From assembly GCA_002632355.1 (NCBI GenBank), contig NSJJ01000004.1, positions 62,001-126,000 on the forward strand: a stretch of DNA of 64,000 nt. The letters are read 5' to 3'. Position 1 is the first letter of the stretch, and each line of letters starts with the position of its first letter. The translations under genes were made by a program, and so were the position numbers. Positions 11,106 to 20,582 of the stretch are shown one piece after another. This DNA is from Sulfuricella denitrificans. GTDB taxonomy: Bacteria > Pseudomonadota > Gammaproteobacteria > Burkholderiales > Sulfuricellaceae. The notes below the pieces were generated by a model that saw only the letters and a program-made list of their open reading frames with translations, was not told where the DNA came from and made no database searches.

Positions 11106-14100
11106 TTACCCAACCCACTTGCGCGCGTTGCGGAACATGCGCAGCCACGGGCCATCCTCGCCCCAGCCATCGGGGTGCCAGGAGTGCTGTACGGTGCGGA
11201 ACACCCGTTCAGGATGCGGCATCATGATGGTGAAACGGCCATCCGGCGTAGTCAGGCCGGTGATGCCGTCCGGTGAACCGTTCGGGTTAGCCGGGTAGCT
11301 GCTTGCGGGCTGGCCGTGATGATCGACATAGCGCAACGCCACCAGCGCTTTCTGCTGCGCCTCGGTTGTGGCAAATTCGGCATAGCCCTCACCGTGCGCA
11401 ACCACGATGGGCAACCGGCTACCGGCCATGCCATCAAGAAATAGCGAGGGATTCTGCGGCACTTCGACGGTAACGAAACGTGCTTCGAACTGCTCGGACT
11501 TGTTGCGCACGAAATGGGGCCAGTTTTCCGTTCCGGGAATGATGGAGTGGAGATTGCTCATCATCTGACAGCCATTGCACACCCCAAGGGCGAAAGAATC
11601 ACTGCGCCGGAAAAATGTCTCGAATTCGTCTCGGGCACGGGCATTGAACAGGATGGACTTGGCCCAACCCTCCCCTGCGCCCAGCACGTCGCCATAGGAG
11701 AAGCCGCCGCACGCCACCAGGCCTTTGAAATCCCGGAGCGAAACTCGTCCGGCAATGATGTCACTCATGTGCACGTCCACTGCTTCGAAGCCGGCGCGAT
11801 CAAATGCCGCAGCCATTTCCACCTGGCCGTTCACGCCCTGCTCACGCAAGATTGCCATGGCGGGGCGAATACCGCTGCTGATGAAGGGCGCGGAAATATT
11901 GTCCTTGATATCGAATGTGGGGGCTGCCTGCAGCCCTGTATCGGCCTGATCGAGAATGCGATCGAATTCCTGCTGCGCGCATTCGGGATTGTCGCGCAAT
12001 TTCTGCATCTGGCAGGTGGTTTCAGACCAGGCGCATTGCAAGTCCACACGGCTTTCACTGAAGACCTCCACCTCATTGCGCACAATACGCAAGCGGTCGT
12101 CCTGGCTGAGTGTGCCGATGACGTGAAATTCGCTGCGCATGCCGGCGTCAAAGAAAGTTTGCATCACCACCGGCGTATCCGCGCGGCGCACCTGCAGAAC
12201 CGCGCCCAGTTCCTCGTTGAACAGCACACCAAAAATACGGCTCGAATAGCTGCCGGCAGGAATTTCGGGCTCGGCCTTGCCATTTTCTTCCACATCGCTG
12301 CGGATCTGCTCGTAACACAATTCATCGATATCCAGCGTGACGCCGACATGACCGGCGAACATCATTTCGCACAGGGAGGCAAACAGGCCACCGTCGGAAC
12401 GGTCGTGGTAAGCCACGATCTTGCCATCACGGTTGAGTTTCTGCACTGCCTCGAAAAACGCCTTGAGGTGCCCGGCGACCAGCACGTCTGGCGCTTCATT
12501 GCCCACCTCGCCGTAAACCTGAGCCAGAGCAGAGCCGCCAAGGCGCGCACGGCCACGACCAAGATCAATCAGGATCAGGTCGGTCTCACCCAGATCGGCA
12601 CGCAACTGGGGCGTCAGTGCGCGACGCGCATCCGGTGTGGGCGCAAAGGCTGTAATGATCAGCGAAAGTGGCGAAGTCACCGACTTCTTGACGCCCTCAT
12701 CTTCCCAGACGGACTTCATCGACATGGAGTCCTTGCCCACCGGAATGCTCACGCCAAGCTCAGGACAGAACTCCATGCCGACCGTGTGCACGGTGTCATA
12801 CAGCGCCGCATCCTCGCCCGGATGCCCCGCCGCCACCATCCAGTTGGCGGAGAGCTTGATATCACCGATATCATCGATCAGGGCGGCAGCAATGTTGGTC
12901 AGCGCCTCGCCGATCGCCATGCGCCCGGATGCGGGGGCATCCAGCAAGGCCAGCGGGGTGCGTTCGCCCATGGCAAAGGCTTCGCCGATATAAGTGTCGT
13001 ATCCCATGGTGGTCACCGCTACGTCCGCAACCGGCGTCTGCCATGGCCCGACGAACTGGTCACGCGCGGTGAAGCCACCCACGGTACGGTCGCCAATGCT
13101 GATGAGGAAAGTCTTGTCGCCCACGGTGGGCAGGCGCAGCACACGGTAGGCCGCATCTTTCAATTCCAGATTTTCCACATCGAACGCTTTCAGCTCGCGC
13201 TGTGCGTGAGCCACCGTACGGGTCATGCGCGGCGGCTTGCCAAGCAGAACGTTCATGTCCATGTCTACAGGCCTGTTGCCGAAATGACTATCTACCACCA
13301 CCAGTTGCTGCTCGTCCGTGGCCTCGCCGATCACGGCATAGGGGCAGCGCTCGCGTTCGCACATGGCGGAAAAAATTTCCAGGCTGTCCGGGGCGATGGC
13401 CAGCACATAGCGCTCCTGCGACTCGTTGGACCAGATCTGCATCGGCGACATGCCCGGCTCCTCCGAAGGCACATCGCGCAGGCGGAAGCGCCCGCCCCTG
13501 CCCGAGCCATGCACCAGTTCGGGCAGGGCATTGGAAATACCGCCCGCGCCAACGTCATGGATGGAAAGAATCGGGTTTGCGTCGCCCATCTGCCAGCAGC
13601 GGTCGATGACTTCCTGGGCACGGCGCTGCATTTCCGGGTTGCCGCGCTGCACCGAATCGAAATCCAGATTCTCGGCATTGGCGCCGGTATCCATGCTGGA
13701 GGCCGCACCCCCACCCAGACCGATCAGCATGCCGGGACCACCCAGCTGGATCAGCAGCGCGCCGGGCGTGACCTCGCCCTTGAACGAATGCGGGTCGGCA
13801 ATATTGCCCACTCCCCCAGCCAGCATGATGGGCTTGTGATAGCCTCGCATCTCGCCGGCAACTTCTTCCTCGAAAGTACGGAAATATCCTGCCAGATTGG
13901 GGCGGCCGAATTCGTTATTGAAAGCCGCCGCGCCAATCGGTCCATCGAGCATGATCTGCAGAGCCGAAACGATGCGCCCAGGCTTGCCGTAACTGCCTTC
14001 CCAGGGCTGGCTGAAACCGGGAATATTGAGATTGGAAACAGAAAAACCGCACAGACCCGCCTTGGGCTTGGAACCCGTGCCAGTCGCGCCCTCGTCACGA

Positions 14101-15062
14101 ATCTCGCCGCCCGAACCGGTGGCTGCGCCGGGGAAAGGTGAAATCGCGGTGGGGTGATTGTGGGTTTCCACTTTCATCAGGATATGGGTTTTTTCGCTCA
14201 CGTAGCGGTAGCGTTTGCCATCTGAATCCGGGTAGAAGCGTGCAATTTCGGCACCCTCGATAACCGAGGAATTGTCCGAATAGGCTACCACCGTGCCGCG
14301 CGGCGCCTTGGCGTGAGTATTACGGATCATGCCGAAGAGCGAATGGGGTTGCGGCTGTCCATCGATCACCCAGTCGGCGTTGAAAATCTTGTGGCGGCAG
14401 TGTTCGGAATTGGCCTGCGCAAACATCATCAGTTCCACGTCGGTGGGGTTGCGCCCGATGCGGGTAAAATTCTCCACCAGATAGTCGATTTCGTCTCCCG
14501 ACAGCGCCAGTCCCCATTCACTGTTGGCACGCTCCAGTGCTGCCGCACCGCCGCCCAGAATATCCACCGCGCGCAGAGGCTGCGGTTCGACATGGTGGAA
14601 CAGCTTTTCTGCCTGGGAAAAATCAGTCAGAACCGTTTCTGTCATGCGATCATGGATCAGCGACAGCAGAGCGGACTTCTCCTCCGCCATCAACGCCGAT
14701 CCGTCGCGTTTCTGCACGTAAAAGGCGATACCGCGTTCGATGCGCCCGATCACTTCCAGACCGCAGTGCTTCGCGATATCCGTAGCTTTGGACGACCACG
14801 GGGAAATCGTGCCGAAACGCGGCGTCACCAGCAGCAATTCGCCTTCCGGCTGTTCTTCCTGGGCTGCGGGGCCGTAACTCAGAATCTGTGCCAGACGTTC
14901 ATGCTCGGACGTATCCAGCACGCGATCTGCCGCGACAAAGTGCCAGTATTCGGCATAAACATGAGAGATGGCAGGCACGCTTGCCGCCAGGGAACGCATC
15001 AGCTTGTCGTAACGAAACGGGGAAAGAGCGTTGCGGCCGCGCAGTGAAGTGGTTTGAGGCAT
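11106..15062 (-). CDS. purL: Phosphoribosylformylglycinamidine synthase, large single-chain type
   Basis: This 1318-aa protein catalyses the fourth step of purine synthesis, ATP- and glutamine-dependent conversion of FGAR to FGAM. Its length shows the proteobacterial/eukaryotic single-chain form. An N-terminal domain is followed by two AIRS-type ATPase halves ([20 protein letters not shown] near residues 295–315). The C-terminal class I glutaminase carries the nucleophile in [12 protein letters not shown] and the His/Glu of the triad in MPHPERVFR. It stands alone between tRNA-Val and the glycosyltransferase cassette. The opposite strand carries long open frames across it that are compositional shadows. 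Confidence 0.98.
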   Translation of the reverse strand: MPQTTSLRGRNALSPFRYDKLMRSLAASVPAISHVYAEYWHFVAADRVLDTSEHERLAQILSYGPAAQEEQPEGELLLVTPRFGTISPWSSKATDIAKHCGLEVIGRIERGIAFYVQKRDGSALMAEEKSALLSLIHDRMTETVLTDFSQAEKLFHHVEPQPLRAVDILGGGAAALERANSEWGLALSGDEIDYLVENFTRIGRNPTDVELMMFAQANSEHCRHKIFNADWVIDGQPQPHSLFGMIRNTHAKAPRGTVVAYSDNSSVIEGAEIARFYPDSDGKRYRYVSEKTHILMKVETHNHPTAISPFPGAATGSGGEIRDEGATGTGSKPKAGLCGFSVSNLNIPGFSQPWEGSYGKPGRIVSALQIMLDGPIGAAAFNNEFGRPNLAGYFRTFEEEVAGEMRGYHKPIMLAGGVGNIADPHSFKGEVTPGALLIQLGGPGMLIGLGGGAASSMDTGANAENLDFDSVQRGNPEMQRRAQEVIDRCWQMGDANPILSIHDVGAGGISNALPELVHGSGRGGRFRLRDVPSEEPGMSPMQIWSNESQERYVLAIAPDSLEIFSAMCERERCPYAVIGEATDEQQLVVVDSHFGNRPVDMDMNVLLGKPPRMTRTVAHAQRELKAFDVENLELKDAAYRVLRLPTVGDKTFLISIGDRTVGGFTARDQFVGPWQTPVADVAVTTMGYDTYIGEAFAMGERTPLALLDAPASGRMAIGEALTNIAAALIDDIGDIKLSANWMVAAGHPGEDAALYDTVHTVGMEFCPELGVSIPVGKDSMSMKSVWEDEGVKKSVTSPLSLIITAFAPTPDARRALTPQLRADLGETDLILIDLGRGRARLGGSALAQVYGEVGNEAPDVLVAGHLKAFFEAVQKLNRDGKIVAYHDRSDGGLFASLCEMMFAGHVGVTLDIDELCYEQIRSDVEENGKAEPEIPAGSYSSRIFGVLFNEELGAVLQVRRADTPVVMQTFFDAGMRSEFHVIGTLSQDDRLRIVRNEVEVFSESRVDLQCAWSETTCQMQKLRDNPECAQQEFDRILDQADTGLQAAPTFDIKDNISAPFISSGIRPAMAILREQGVNGQVEMAAAFDRAGFEAVDVHMSDIIAGRVSLRDFKGLVACGGFSYGDVLGAGEGWAKSILFNARARDEFETFFRRSDSFALGVCNGCQMMSNLHSIIPGTENWPHFVRNKSEQFEARFVTVEVPQNPSLFLDGMAGSRLPIVVAHGEGYAEFATTEAQQKALVALRYVDHHGQPASSYPANPNGSPDGITGLTTPDGRFTIMMPHPERVFRTVQHSWHPDGWGEDGPWLRMFRNARKWVG

Positions 15063-15120
15063 TATTTGAAGATCCGGGCAGATACGGAAAGCCGTGATTT
15101 TACCTCAAAAACCCACCGCT

Positions 15121-16722
15121 TTATGAGACTGTGATCCGGCTTCTGCTACAGTTCGCCACACCCTTGCCGCTTGTACGCATCAGCGGGCTTCGGGTCGCAA
15201 CGATAGCCATCACACGCCAGAATGCCGTCATCTGGCGATAGCCGAAATTTTCCAGCAGCGCGACGCCATATAGTTTGAGCGTATGTGAAAATTTTCTCTC
15301 GCCGGGAAATGCCAGTTCGTTCAGCAGCAAAGCGCTCGTGGAATGCAACACACCCAACCCGATGACAGCCAGCAGGAAAGTCCAGAATGCCTGCCCTGAA
15401 ATCAGGCCGGACAGCCATAACAATGCCATCACCGCGTAGCCCAGCATTTCCAGCCAGGGGCCAAGCAATCCGAACAGCAATATGAATGGAAAACTCATCC
15501 ACCCCACGGCACCGCTTTTGCGATTAAAAAGTATCTGACGATTCATCTCCAGACTCTGTAGCAGGCTGGTCTGCTCGTCCATGTATCTGGTTCTTGATGA
15601 ATCCCGGCTTTCCGGCCCTGCTTCCCAGCACAGCGGATCTGGAACATGGCTGATGCGATAGTGCTTGTGCTCACGCCGCGACACCCGGTGAATGCGCGCC
15701 ACCAGTTCCATGTCCTCGTTCAATGCGCCAGAGGCATAAGCTCCGGCGGCAAGCACGGTTTCCTTGCGAAACACGCAGAAGACCCTGGATGTGATCAGCA
15801 TGGCGTTGATCCGGGACCAAAACATCGGCGCGAACCGGACGCTGCGCAGATGCTCAACAATCTGGAATAGCGCGACCCAGCAACGAATGCTGCCCATAAA
15901 GCCCTGTTGCAAGGCGCTTCCATTGGCGACACCGACTGTGGCGCATGCCGCAACGACATCCGGTCCTCTCTGGAATGCCCGTTCCATTGCATACAAACTG
16001 TCTCGACGCAGGATGAAATCGGCTCCCATGTTGCAGTAAAGCGGGTAGCGCGCGCAATTGAGCGCAGCATTGAGCGCATCCGCCCTGCTGCCGCCTTCCT
16101 TGTCCACCAGCCTCAGGCCGGGGTAAGAGGTGGATGCGTGTATGCCTTTTACATGCATGCCGGACAAACGTTCGCCGTAAGCTTCCGGAAAAGGGATCAA
16201 TGAAAATTCATGCGCCAGCGCTTCCTGCTGCTGCCCCTGGGGATCGTCGCTGACAACGATGACTTCAAACTCGGGATAATCGAGTTGCAACATGGCATGC
16301 ACAGTGGCAATGGCTGCTTCTGTGTCATTTCCGGCCGGAACGATGATGCTGATGGGGATGACATGTCGTGTTTCAGCACGGAGAGCATCAGCGCCCTGCT
16401 CGCGCAGAGAGCGCCTGATCATGAGAAATGAAGCCAGATTGAAGAATAGAAAACTGCCATAAAAAACAAAAAAATAGAGCAGGAAAAACCATTGCAGCAG
16501 CGGCACGGCATCCATCAATGCTCCCTGGAACGATGCCAATACCAGCCCCCAGTCGAACTCAGGACGCGGCGCGGGCGGCGGGGGCGGAAGCGAAGCAAAC
16601 AGGGCGTCATAATGCAGGGCGAGCGGCGTGCCATCCGTGGACAGCCCTTCAGCCAAATCCGCCGGTACCGGCCCGGCGCCATGGCCAAGCACAGGATCGA
16701 GTCTCAGGTGTTGCTCATTCAT
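15121..16722 (-). CDS. Membrane GT2-family glycosyltransferase with altered catalytic motifs
   Basis: This 533-aa protein has a proline-rich cytoplasmic start (about residues 1–60) and a hydrophobic segment at about 76–103. A GT-A fold of family 2 follows, with several hydrophobic segments after about residue 400, as in cellulose/PNAG-synthase-like enzymes. Recognisable pieces are ISIIVPAGNDTEAAI, GGSRADALNAAL and LNEDMELVARIHR. Three conserved spots are unusual: the opening PAYNE reads PAGND, the metal-binding DAD reads GAD in CNMGADFILRRDSL, and the acceptor-site RxRW region reads RYMDEQTSLLQSL. Its start overlaps the end of the HEAT gene by 8 bp. It is probably a polysaccharide synthase by descent; activity is doubtful. 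Confidence 0.82.
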   Translation of the reverse strand: MNEQHLRLDPVLGHGAGPVPADLAEGLSTDGTPLALHYDALFASLPPPPPAPRPEFDWGLVLASFQGALMDAVPLLQWFFLLYFFVFYGSFLFFNLASFLMIRRSLREQGADALRAETRHVIPISIIVPAGNDTEAAIATVHAMLQLDYPEFEVIVVSDDPQGQQQEALAHEFSLIPFPEAYGERLSGMHVKGIHASTSYPGLRLVDKEGGSRADALNAALNCARYPLYCNMGADFILRRDSLYAMERAFQRGPDVVAACATVGVANGSALQQGFMGSIRCWVALFQIVEHLRSVRFAPMFWSRINAMLITSRVFCVFRKETVLAAGAYASGALNEDMELVARIHRVSRREHKHYRISHVPDPLCWEAGPESRDSSRTRYMDEQTSLLQSLEMNRQILFNRKSGAVGWMSFPFILLFGLLGPWLEMLGYAVMALLWLSGLISGQAFWTFLLAVIGLGVLHSTSALLLNELAFPGERKFSHTLKLYGVALLENFGYRQMTAFWRVMAIVATRSPLMRTSGKGVANCSRSRITVS

Positions 16723-17800
16723 GAACTGCCGCCATGCAAGCCTCTTTTAATTCTCGCTCTGCCATGACGTGATGCAGCATGTCGCGCGCATCACGGTCGG
16801 TCTGGATGTCCTTGATATGGCGCAGTTCGTCGATACTCATTCCGCGCAGCAGCGACAAGGCTTGCGCCGCACGGTAGCGAACCCACCACTGACCATCCCC
16901 CAGCATATCTGTCAGCAGCGCGCCATCCTCGTGCATGCCGACCCTGCCAAGCGCCTTCGCCACATGCACCCGCACGTGCCAGTTGGCATGACGGGCCAGT
17001 GCGCGCACCGCTTCAAGCGCTTCAGGCGTTGTAAGTCCGTCAAGACAGGCATTCAGCAGCCTTTCGTCTTCCTCCGGACGGGAGAGAATGCGGTTGATAA
17101 GCGGCACCGCCTCAGCGGGCGCGATTTCCAGCAGGAAACGGAGCAACAGCCAGGATTGATGTCCAGAAATCGCCCCGATGGCATGGAGCAAAGGTCCAGC
17201 CACCCGCTTTGAGCCTGCAATCTGAAGCACTTCCAGCACGGCCTCGTAGCGCCAGTTTGTGCGCTCCGACAGGAGCGGAATCAGCAAAGGAATCGCTCTA
17301 TCCGCATCAATCTGCACCAGGGCGCGAGCTGACGAAAGGGATAACGCAGGACTGTCGTCAGTCAGTATTATCAGTAACTGATCCCATGTGCTTGCAAGCT
17401 GCAGATTCCCTGCCGTCCTGGCAGCCAGGCAGCGAGAATTGAGGCTGTTTTTTTGTAACATCCGGTTGACCGCTGCCGGGATGCGTACCTGTCCAGCCAG
17501 CTGGTCAAGGCTGTTTCTGGCTTCAATGCCCAGAGACTCATGCAGATGATTCCATAAAGCGAGAACATGCGGCAGATCAAGGCGGGAAAGTGGTGGCAGC
17601 ACATCGGGCTGCCCATAAAGGCCGGACATCAGCAACGGGCGCCAGCGCTGAAGCGCACTTTCGCGCTGTTTTCGCTGCAGCAGCAGCCACAACTGCAATA
17701 AAAACAACCACAACAGAAAAAACCCGCTCAGCGCCAGCGCCGCCGCTCCGGCCCAGAAGGCCAACGCAACGCTTGCTTCAGTTATGAGAGGGAGTACCAA
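16715..17800 (-). CDS. Membrane-anchored HEAT-repeat protein
   Basis: This 361-aa protein has one strong N-terminal hydrophobic segment (about residues 10–40) ending in a basic RKQRE stretch, so the bulk is cytoplasmic. From about residue 140 it shows repeating helical pairs of HEAT type, with phrases such as LSSARALVQIDADRAIPLL, HANWHVRVHVAKALGRVG and WWVRYRAAQALSLL. HEAT arrays serve as protein-binding scaffolds. The start is a TTG inside the end of the TPR gene with no Shine-Dalgarno, suggesting translational coupling. The next Met would delete the membrane anchor. It probably works with the downstream glycosyltransferase. Confidence 0.82.
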   Translation of the reverse strand: MVLPLITEASVALAFWAGAAALALSGFFLLWLFLLQLWLLLQRKQRESALQRWRPLLMSGLYGQPDVLPPLSRLDLPHVLALWNHLHESLGIEARNSLDQLAGQVRIPAAVNRMLQKNSLNSRCLAARTAGNLQLASTWDQLLIILTDDSPALSLSSARALVQIDADRAIPLLIPLLSERTNWRYEAVLEVLQIAGSKRVAGPLLHAIGAISGHQSWLLLRFLLEIAPAEAVPLINRILSRPEEDERLLNACLDGLTTPEALEAVRALARHANWHVRVHVAKALGRVGMHEDGALLTDMLGDGQWWVRYRAAQALSLLRGMSIDELRHIKDIQTDRDARDMLHHVMAERELKEACMAAVHE

Positions 17801-18149
17801 GCGGGTGCACTTGGAGTTTCGTTGATTCGGGGGGCGAAATCACCGGCAGCATGGCCCTGCCTGCAAGATAATCGCTGTTGTCAGGTTCTGTTTTCAGCAA
17901 GCGGTTGTACTGATCAAGCGCCTCGGCATGCTTATCCTGCCAGGCAAGAATCCGGGCTAACAGAAAGCGGGCCTCCTGATCCTCCGGGTGGCCAGTCAGC
18001 CATTGTTGCAGCATCTCCTCAGCATCGCTCAGTCGCGAATCCTCGACCATTATCCTGCTCTGGTCGAATATTCCTGAAGCACCAAATGCGGGTAAAATTG
18101 CCGACACAAAAAGACTTAGCAGCAAAGTGGCAAACAATATAAATCTCAT
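17778..18149 (-). CDS. Short exported TPR protein, possibly the stump of a YaiO-type outer-membrane protein
   Basis: This 123-aa protein has a signal peptide (residues 1–23, ending AFGA) and then about two TPR helices pairs (EDQEARFLLARILAWQDKHA and a following LDQYNRLLKTEPDNSDYL). YaiO/PelB-type proteins begin this way and continue into more TPRs or a beta barrel. Here the pattern breaks after YLAGRA into a non-repetitive tail and stops, overlapping the HEAT gene by 23 bp. Known linkage of YaiO-type proteins with family 2 glycosyltransferases suggests the gene is a shortened member, but a genuinely short protein is possible. A TATAAT-like box (18158–18163, minus strand) sits only 8 bases before the ATG. 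Confidence 0.7.
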   Translation of the reverse strand: MRFILFATLLLSLFVSAILPAFGASGIFDQSRIMVEDSRLSDAEEMLQQWLTGHPEDQEARFLLARILAWQDKHAEALDQYNRLLKTEPDNSDYLAGRAMLPVISPPESTKLQVHPLGTPSHN

Positions 18150-18228
18150 GAAAACGGATTATAAACAAACTGAACCCGTTTCAGGAAATACCCCCTTGCC
18201 GCTTCCAATTTTAGTGGTATCAATGCGC

Positions 18229-18429
18229 CTAGCGAATATGTTCTTTTTTCGCCCGCCACAAGCCGAGGCACTCAAGACCGCAGAAATGATGCACGTAATC
18301 GGTTCCCTCTACGCTCTGCGCTACACTGGATGGAATTTCCGTCATGCACACCTCGCACTGCACAACTTCGCACACATCATCATTCGTGCAGGACTCGACT
18401 TTCGCCCCGTCATGAGTCACATTTGCCAT
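18229..18429 (-). CDS. Small zinc-ribbon-like protein (DUF3330 type)
   Basis: This 66-aa protein has two paired cysteine motifs, CEVC near residue 25 and HFCGLEC near residue 49. The connecting sequence TEIPSSVAQSVEGTDYVHHF is what I recognise as the DUF3330 family. A perfect AGGAGG Shine-Dalgarno lies 6 bases before the ATG. Function is unknown; the cysteine pairs suggest a bound zinc or other metal. It is divergent from nnrDE and not part of an obvious operon. Confidence 0.82.
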   Translation of the reverse strand: MANVTHDGAKVESCTNDDVCEVVQCEVCMTEIPSSVAQSVEGTDYVHHFCGLECLGLWRAKKEHIR

Positions 18430-18505
18430 GATTCCTCCTAAGTGGGTGTTGCTCCGGATTTAAGCTCGATCATAAACCAGATATCTCCGGAAAGGAGACG
18501 CACCC

Positions 18506-20032
18506 ATGCAAGTTACAGAATTAACTCATAACCAGCCTCTTTACCGCAGTCACGACATCCGCTCAATCGAGCAGGCTGCCCTGAAGCTCTCCCCCGCCCC
18601 TGCGCTCATGGAGCGTGCCGGCAAGGCAGCGGCCGAACTGGCTACACAGTTGTTGGGCAATAACTATGCTGTATTGGTTCTTGCCGGTCCGGGAAATAAT
18701 GGCGGCGATGCGCTGGTAGCGGCACGCATCCTGCAAGAACGCGGATACCGGGTGACCACAGTTCTGACGGGAGACCCCGCCAGACGGCCAGAAGAAGCCG
18801 CAGCTGCATTTCATGCGCTCCAGGAAATGGGCGGCAGTTTTTTGCCCGCCATTCCTGCCGATGGGCGATGGGATCTGATCATTGACGGCTTGTTCGGCAT
18901 CGGTCTGGACCGTGATCTTGACAGCAAATATCAGGAATTGGTGAAGCAGATCAACAGGATGAAAACCCCAGTTCTCTCGCTCGACATTCCCAGCGGACTC
19001 GACAGTGAAACCGGCCAACCCTTCCGCGCTGCCGTGCGAGCTGACCACACCCTCACCTTTATCGGCCTCAAACCCGGTCTTTTCACCGCCTACGGCCCGG
19101 ATTACTGTGGCCAGATTCATCTTGATTCACTGGGCTTGCCAAATGACTTTTTGCCCGCTGTCAGAGGACAACTGATTGGTGCAGACGAAGTCTCCCGCCA
19201 TCTCAAACCTCGCCCACGAAACAGTCACAAAGGCATGCTGGGCAGTGTCGGCGTACTGGGAGGTGCGGAGACCATGGTCGGCGCCGCCATTCTGGCAGGC
19301 AGAGCCGCGCTCTTGCTGGGTGCCGGAAGAGTTTACGTCGGCCTGCTGGCAGAAAATGCCCTGGCACTTGACCTGCAACAGCCAGAACTGATGCTGCGCA
19401 GCCCAGATTCGATGTTTGTGACGGAACTGGACTGTCTCATCATCGGACCGGGACTCGGGCAATCTGCGCAGGCGCTCGGCTACCTAAGACAAGCACTTCA
19501 AAGCAATCTGAAGCTGGTGATTGATGCAGATGCCCTTTCGCTGCTTGGCGCTCACGCAGAACTGCAGGATCTGCTCAAAAACCGCCAGGCCACCAATATA
19601 CTGACCCCCCACCCTGCCGAAGCCGGCCGTCTGCTGAATTGCAGCAACCACGAAATTCAGCAGGATCGCATCGGATCGGCTCAGGTACTGGCCAGTCGCC
19701 TTAACAGCCTGATCGCGCTCAAGGGTGCGGGCACCGTCTGCGCTTTTCCGGATGACACCTGGCATATCAATCCTACTGGCAATCCCGGCCTGAGCAGCGC
19801 GGGAATGGGCGACATTCTCTGCGGCATGATAGGCGCCATGCTGGGACAGCGCCTTTCTGCAGAGAAAGCTGCACTGCTCGCCGTTTACCTGCACGGAATG
19901 GCGGCTGACGAACTGGTCAGGAAAGGCACGGGCCCAATTGGACTGACCGCGACGGAAGTCGCCGCAATGGCACGCAGCCTGATTAACCAGTGGATATATT
20001 CATCACCCAAATGGACGCAACGATTTTATTGA
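18506..20032 (+). CDS. nnrDE: Bifunctional NAD(P)HX epimerase/dehydratase
   Basis: This 508-aa protein repairs hydrated NAD(P)H. Residues about 15–215 are the YjeF N-domain epimerase (GPGNNGGDALVAARIL, DGLFGIGLDRDL). Residues about 230–500 are the ribokinase-like ADP-dependent dehydratase (LTPHPAEAGRLL and GNPGLSSAGMGDILCGMIGA). An AAGGAG Shine-Dalgarno precedes the ATG. The last 36 codons before the tail are duplicated 1.9 kb downstream, where the copy ends in PLPKWLDDC instead of SSPKWTQRFY. The C-terminal tail may therefore have been replaced by recombination, though the catalytic domain is intact. Confidence 0.95.
   Translation: MQVTELTHNQPLYRSHDIRSIEQAALKLSPAPALMERAGKAAAELATQLLGNNYAVLVLAGPGNNGGDALVAARILQERGYRVTTVLTGDPARRPEEAAAAFHALQEMGGSFLPAIPADGRWDLIIDGLFGIGLDRDLDSKYQELVKQINRMKTPVLSLDIPSGLDSETGQPFRAAVRADHTLTFIGLKPGLFTAYGPDYCGQIHLDSLGLPNDFLPAVRGQLIGADEVSRHLKPRPRNSHKGMLGSVGVLGGAETMVGAAILAGRAALLLGAGRVYVGLLAENALALDLQQPELMLRSPDSMFVTELDCLIIGPGLGQSAQALGYLRQALQSNLKLVIDADALSLLGAHAELQDLLKNRQATNILTPHPAEAGRLLNCSNHEIQQDRIGSAQVLASRLNSLIALKGAGTVCAFPDDTWHINPTGNPGLSSAGMGDILCGMIGAMLGQRLSAEKAALLAVYLHGMAADELVRKGTGPIGLTATEVAAMARSLINQWIYSSPKWTQRFY
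19890..19996 (+). repeat. Direct repeat copy A: 3' end of nnrDE
   Basis: About 107 bp, matching 21793–21899 with one mismatch (GACGGAAG here, GACAGAAG in copy B). After the repeat the two sequences diverge but stay alignable (both encode a PKW motif), so the copies come from related, not identical, genes. Confidence 0.93.
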
Positions 20033-20237
20033 CAATGGCATTTGTTACAGGATAATCACATCCACTTTTATTACACAGTTGTTGAGTCGCGCCCATGCCG
20101 TTACGCCTGAAAATGACAAGAGTAAACTCCGCCTTGCGCGAAATTCTCAGAAAAATTATCTGGCTTTCGGCGCTCATTTATACCGGCTTCGCCGCCGCTA
20201 CCGTGCAAATCACCGAAACAGCCCCTTACCCTTTCAG
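20033..20237 (+). other. Non-coding stretch with a possible broken gene start
   Basis: An open frame from ATG 20095 encodes a basic start and one hydrophobic segment (IIWLSALIYTGFAAATV), then runs straight into the element ends at 20238 and loses sense. It could be the 5' remnant of an exported or membrane protein interrupted by the element. There is no good Shine-Dalgarno and I do not recognise the protein. Confidence 0.3.
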
Positions 20238-20289
20238 CGGAAAATGGGACGCTACCCTATTATCGGAAAATGGGACGCTACCCTATTAT
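20238..20289 (+). repeat. Tandem 26-bp repeat of the RAYT-element end
   Basis: Two identical head-to-tail copies, 20238–20263 and 20264–20289, each contain AAAATGGGACGCTACCCTAT. This is nearly the same sequence as the terminal inverted repeat of the transposase element at 21049. Confidence 0.9.
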
Positions 20290-20363
20290 TACTCATCCTC
20301 GATAACCTTTTTGGGTCGGCCTTGGGGGCGAAATTCCCAACAATAGGGTTGCGTCCCCTTTAT
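20264..20363. mobile_element. Miniature derivative of the RAYT element
   Basis: About 100 bp bounded by imperfect inverted repeats (20264–20289 and 20341–20363). The interior (about 20290–20338) is the reverse complement of the 3' end of the transposase gene at 21720–21770, sharing ACCTTTTTGGGTCGGCCTTG exactly. It therefore keeps both ends and the last codons of a transposase but no internal part, as expected for a non-autonomous copy. It lies in opposite orientation to the full element. Confidence 0.8.
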
Positions 20364-20386
20364 CGCTTAATGGGATACGGAACAGC

Positions 20387-20578
20387 TTGATCGGTTATGA
20401 CCGGGCAATGCACTCGCTCAACGATTCTGGCGATGCTTGTGGTTGCCCAAGGGGTGATTTTATTGACCTCTACCATGACATGGCATTCCGAGAAAACGGA
20501 GTTTCGCCACTCTTCTACGGTGGGAATCTCTGGCCGCAAGGCGTGCCGCCAAATCCTGTGCCTTACGATCCGAGGTGA
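20387..20578 (+). CDS. Doubtful small ORF, possibly the 3' part of a broken gene
   Basis: The frame is open from the end of the miniature element and encodes about 63 aa from a TTG, with a Pro/Gly/Asn-rich end (PLFYGGNLWPQGVPPNPVPY). I do not recognise it. Its stop lies inside the Shine-Dalgarno of the next ORF, which is a normal operon arrangement. The upstream part may have been lost to the element insertion. The opposite strand is also open here, so coding status is uncertain. Confidence 0.3.
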   Translation: MIGYDRAMHSLNDSGDACGCPRGDFIDLYHDMAFRENGVSPLFYGGNLWPQGVPPNPVPYDPR

Positions 20579-20582
20579 TGCC

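Noticed and set aside
11514-14141. 875-codon open frame opposite purL
   Set aside because: It lies entirely antisense to an unmistakable purL, has a composition rich in His/Gln/Ala as expected from the complement of purL codons, and matches no known protein pattern.
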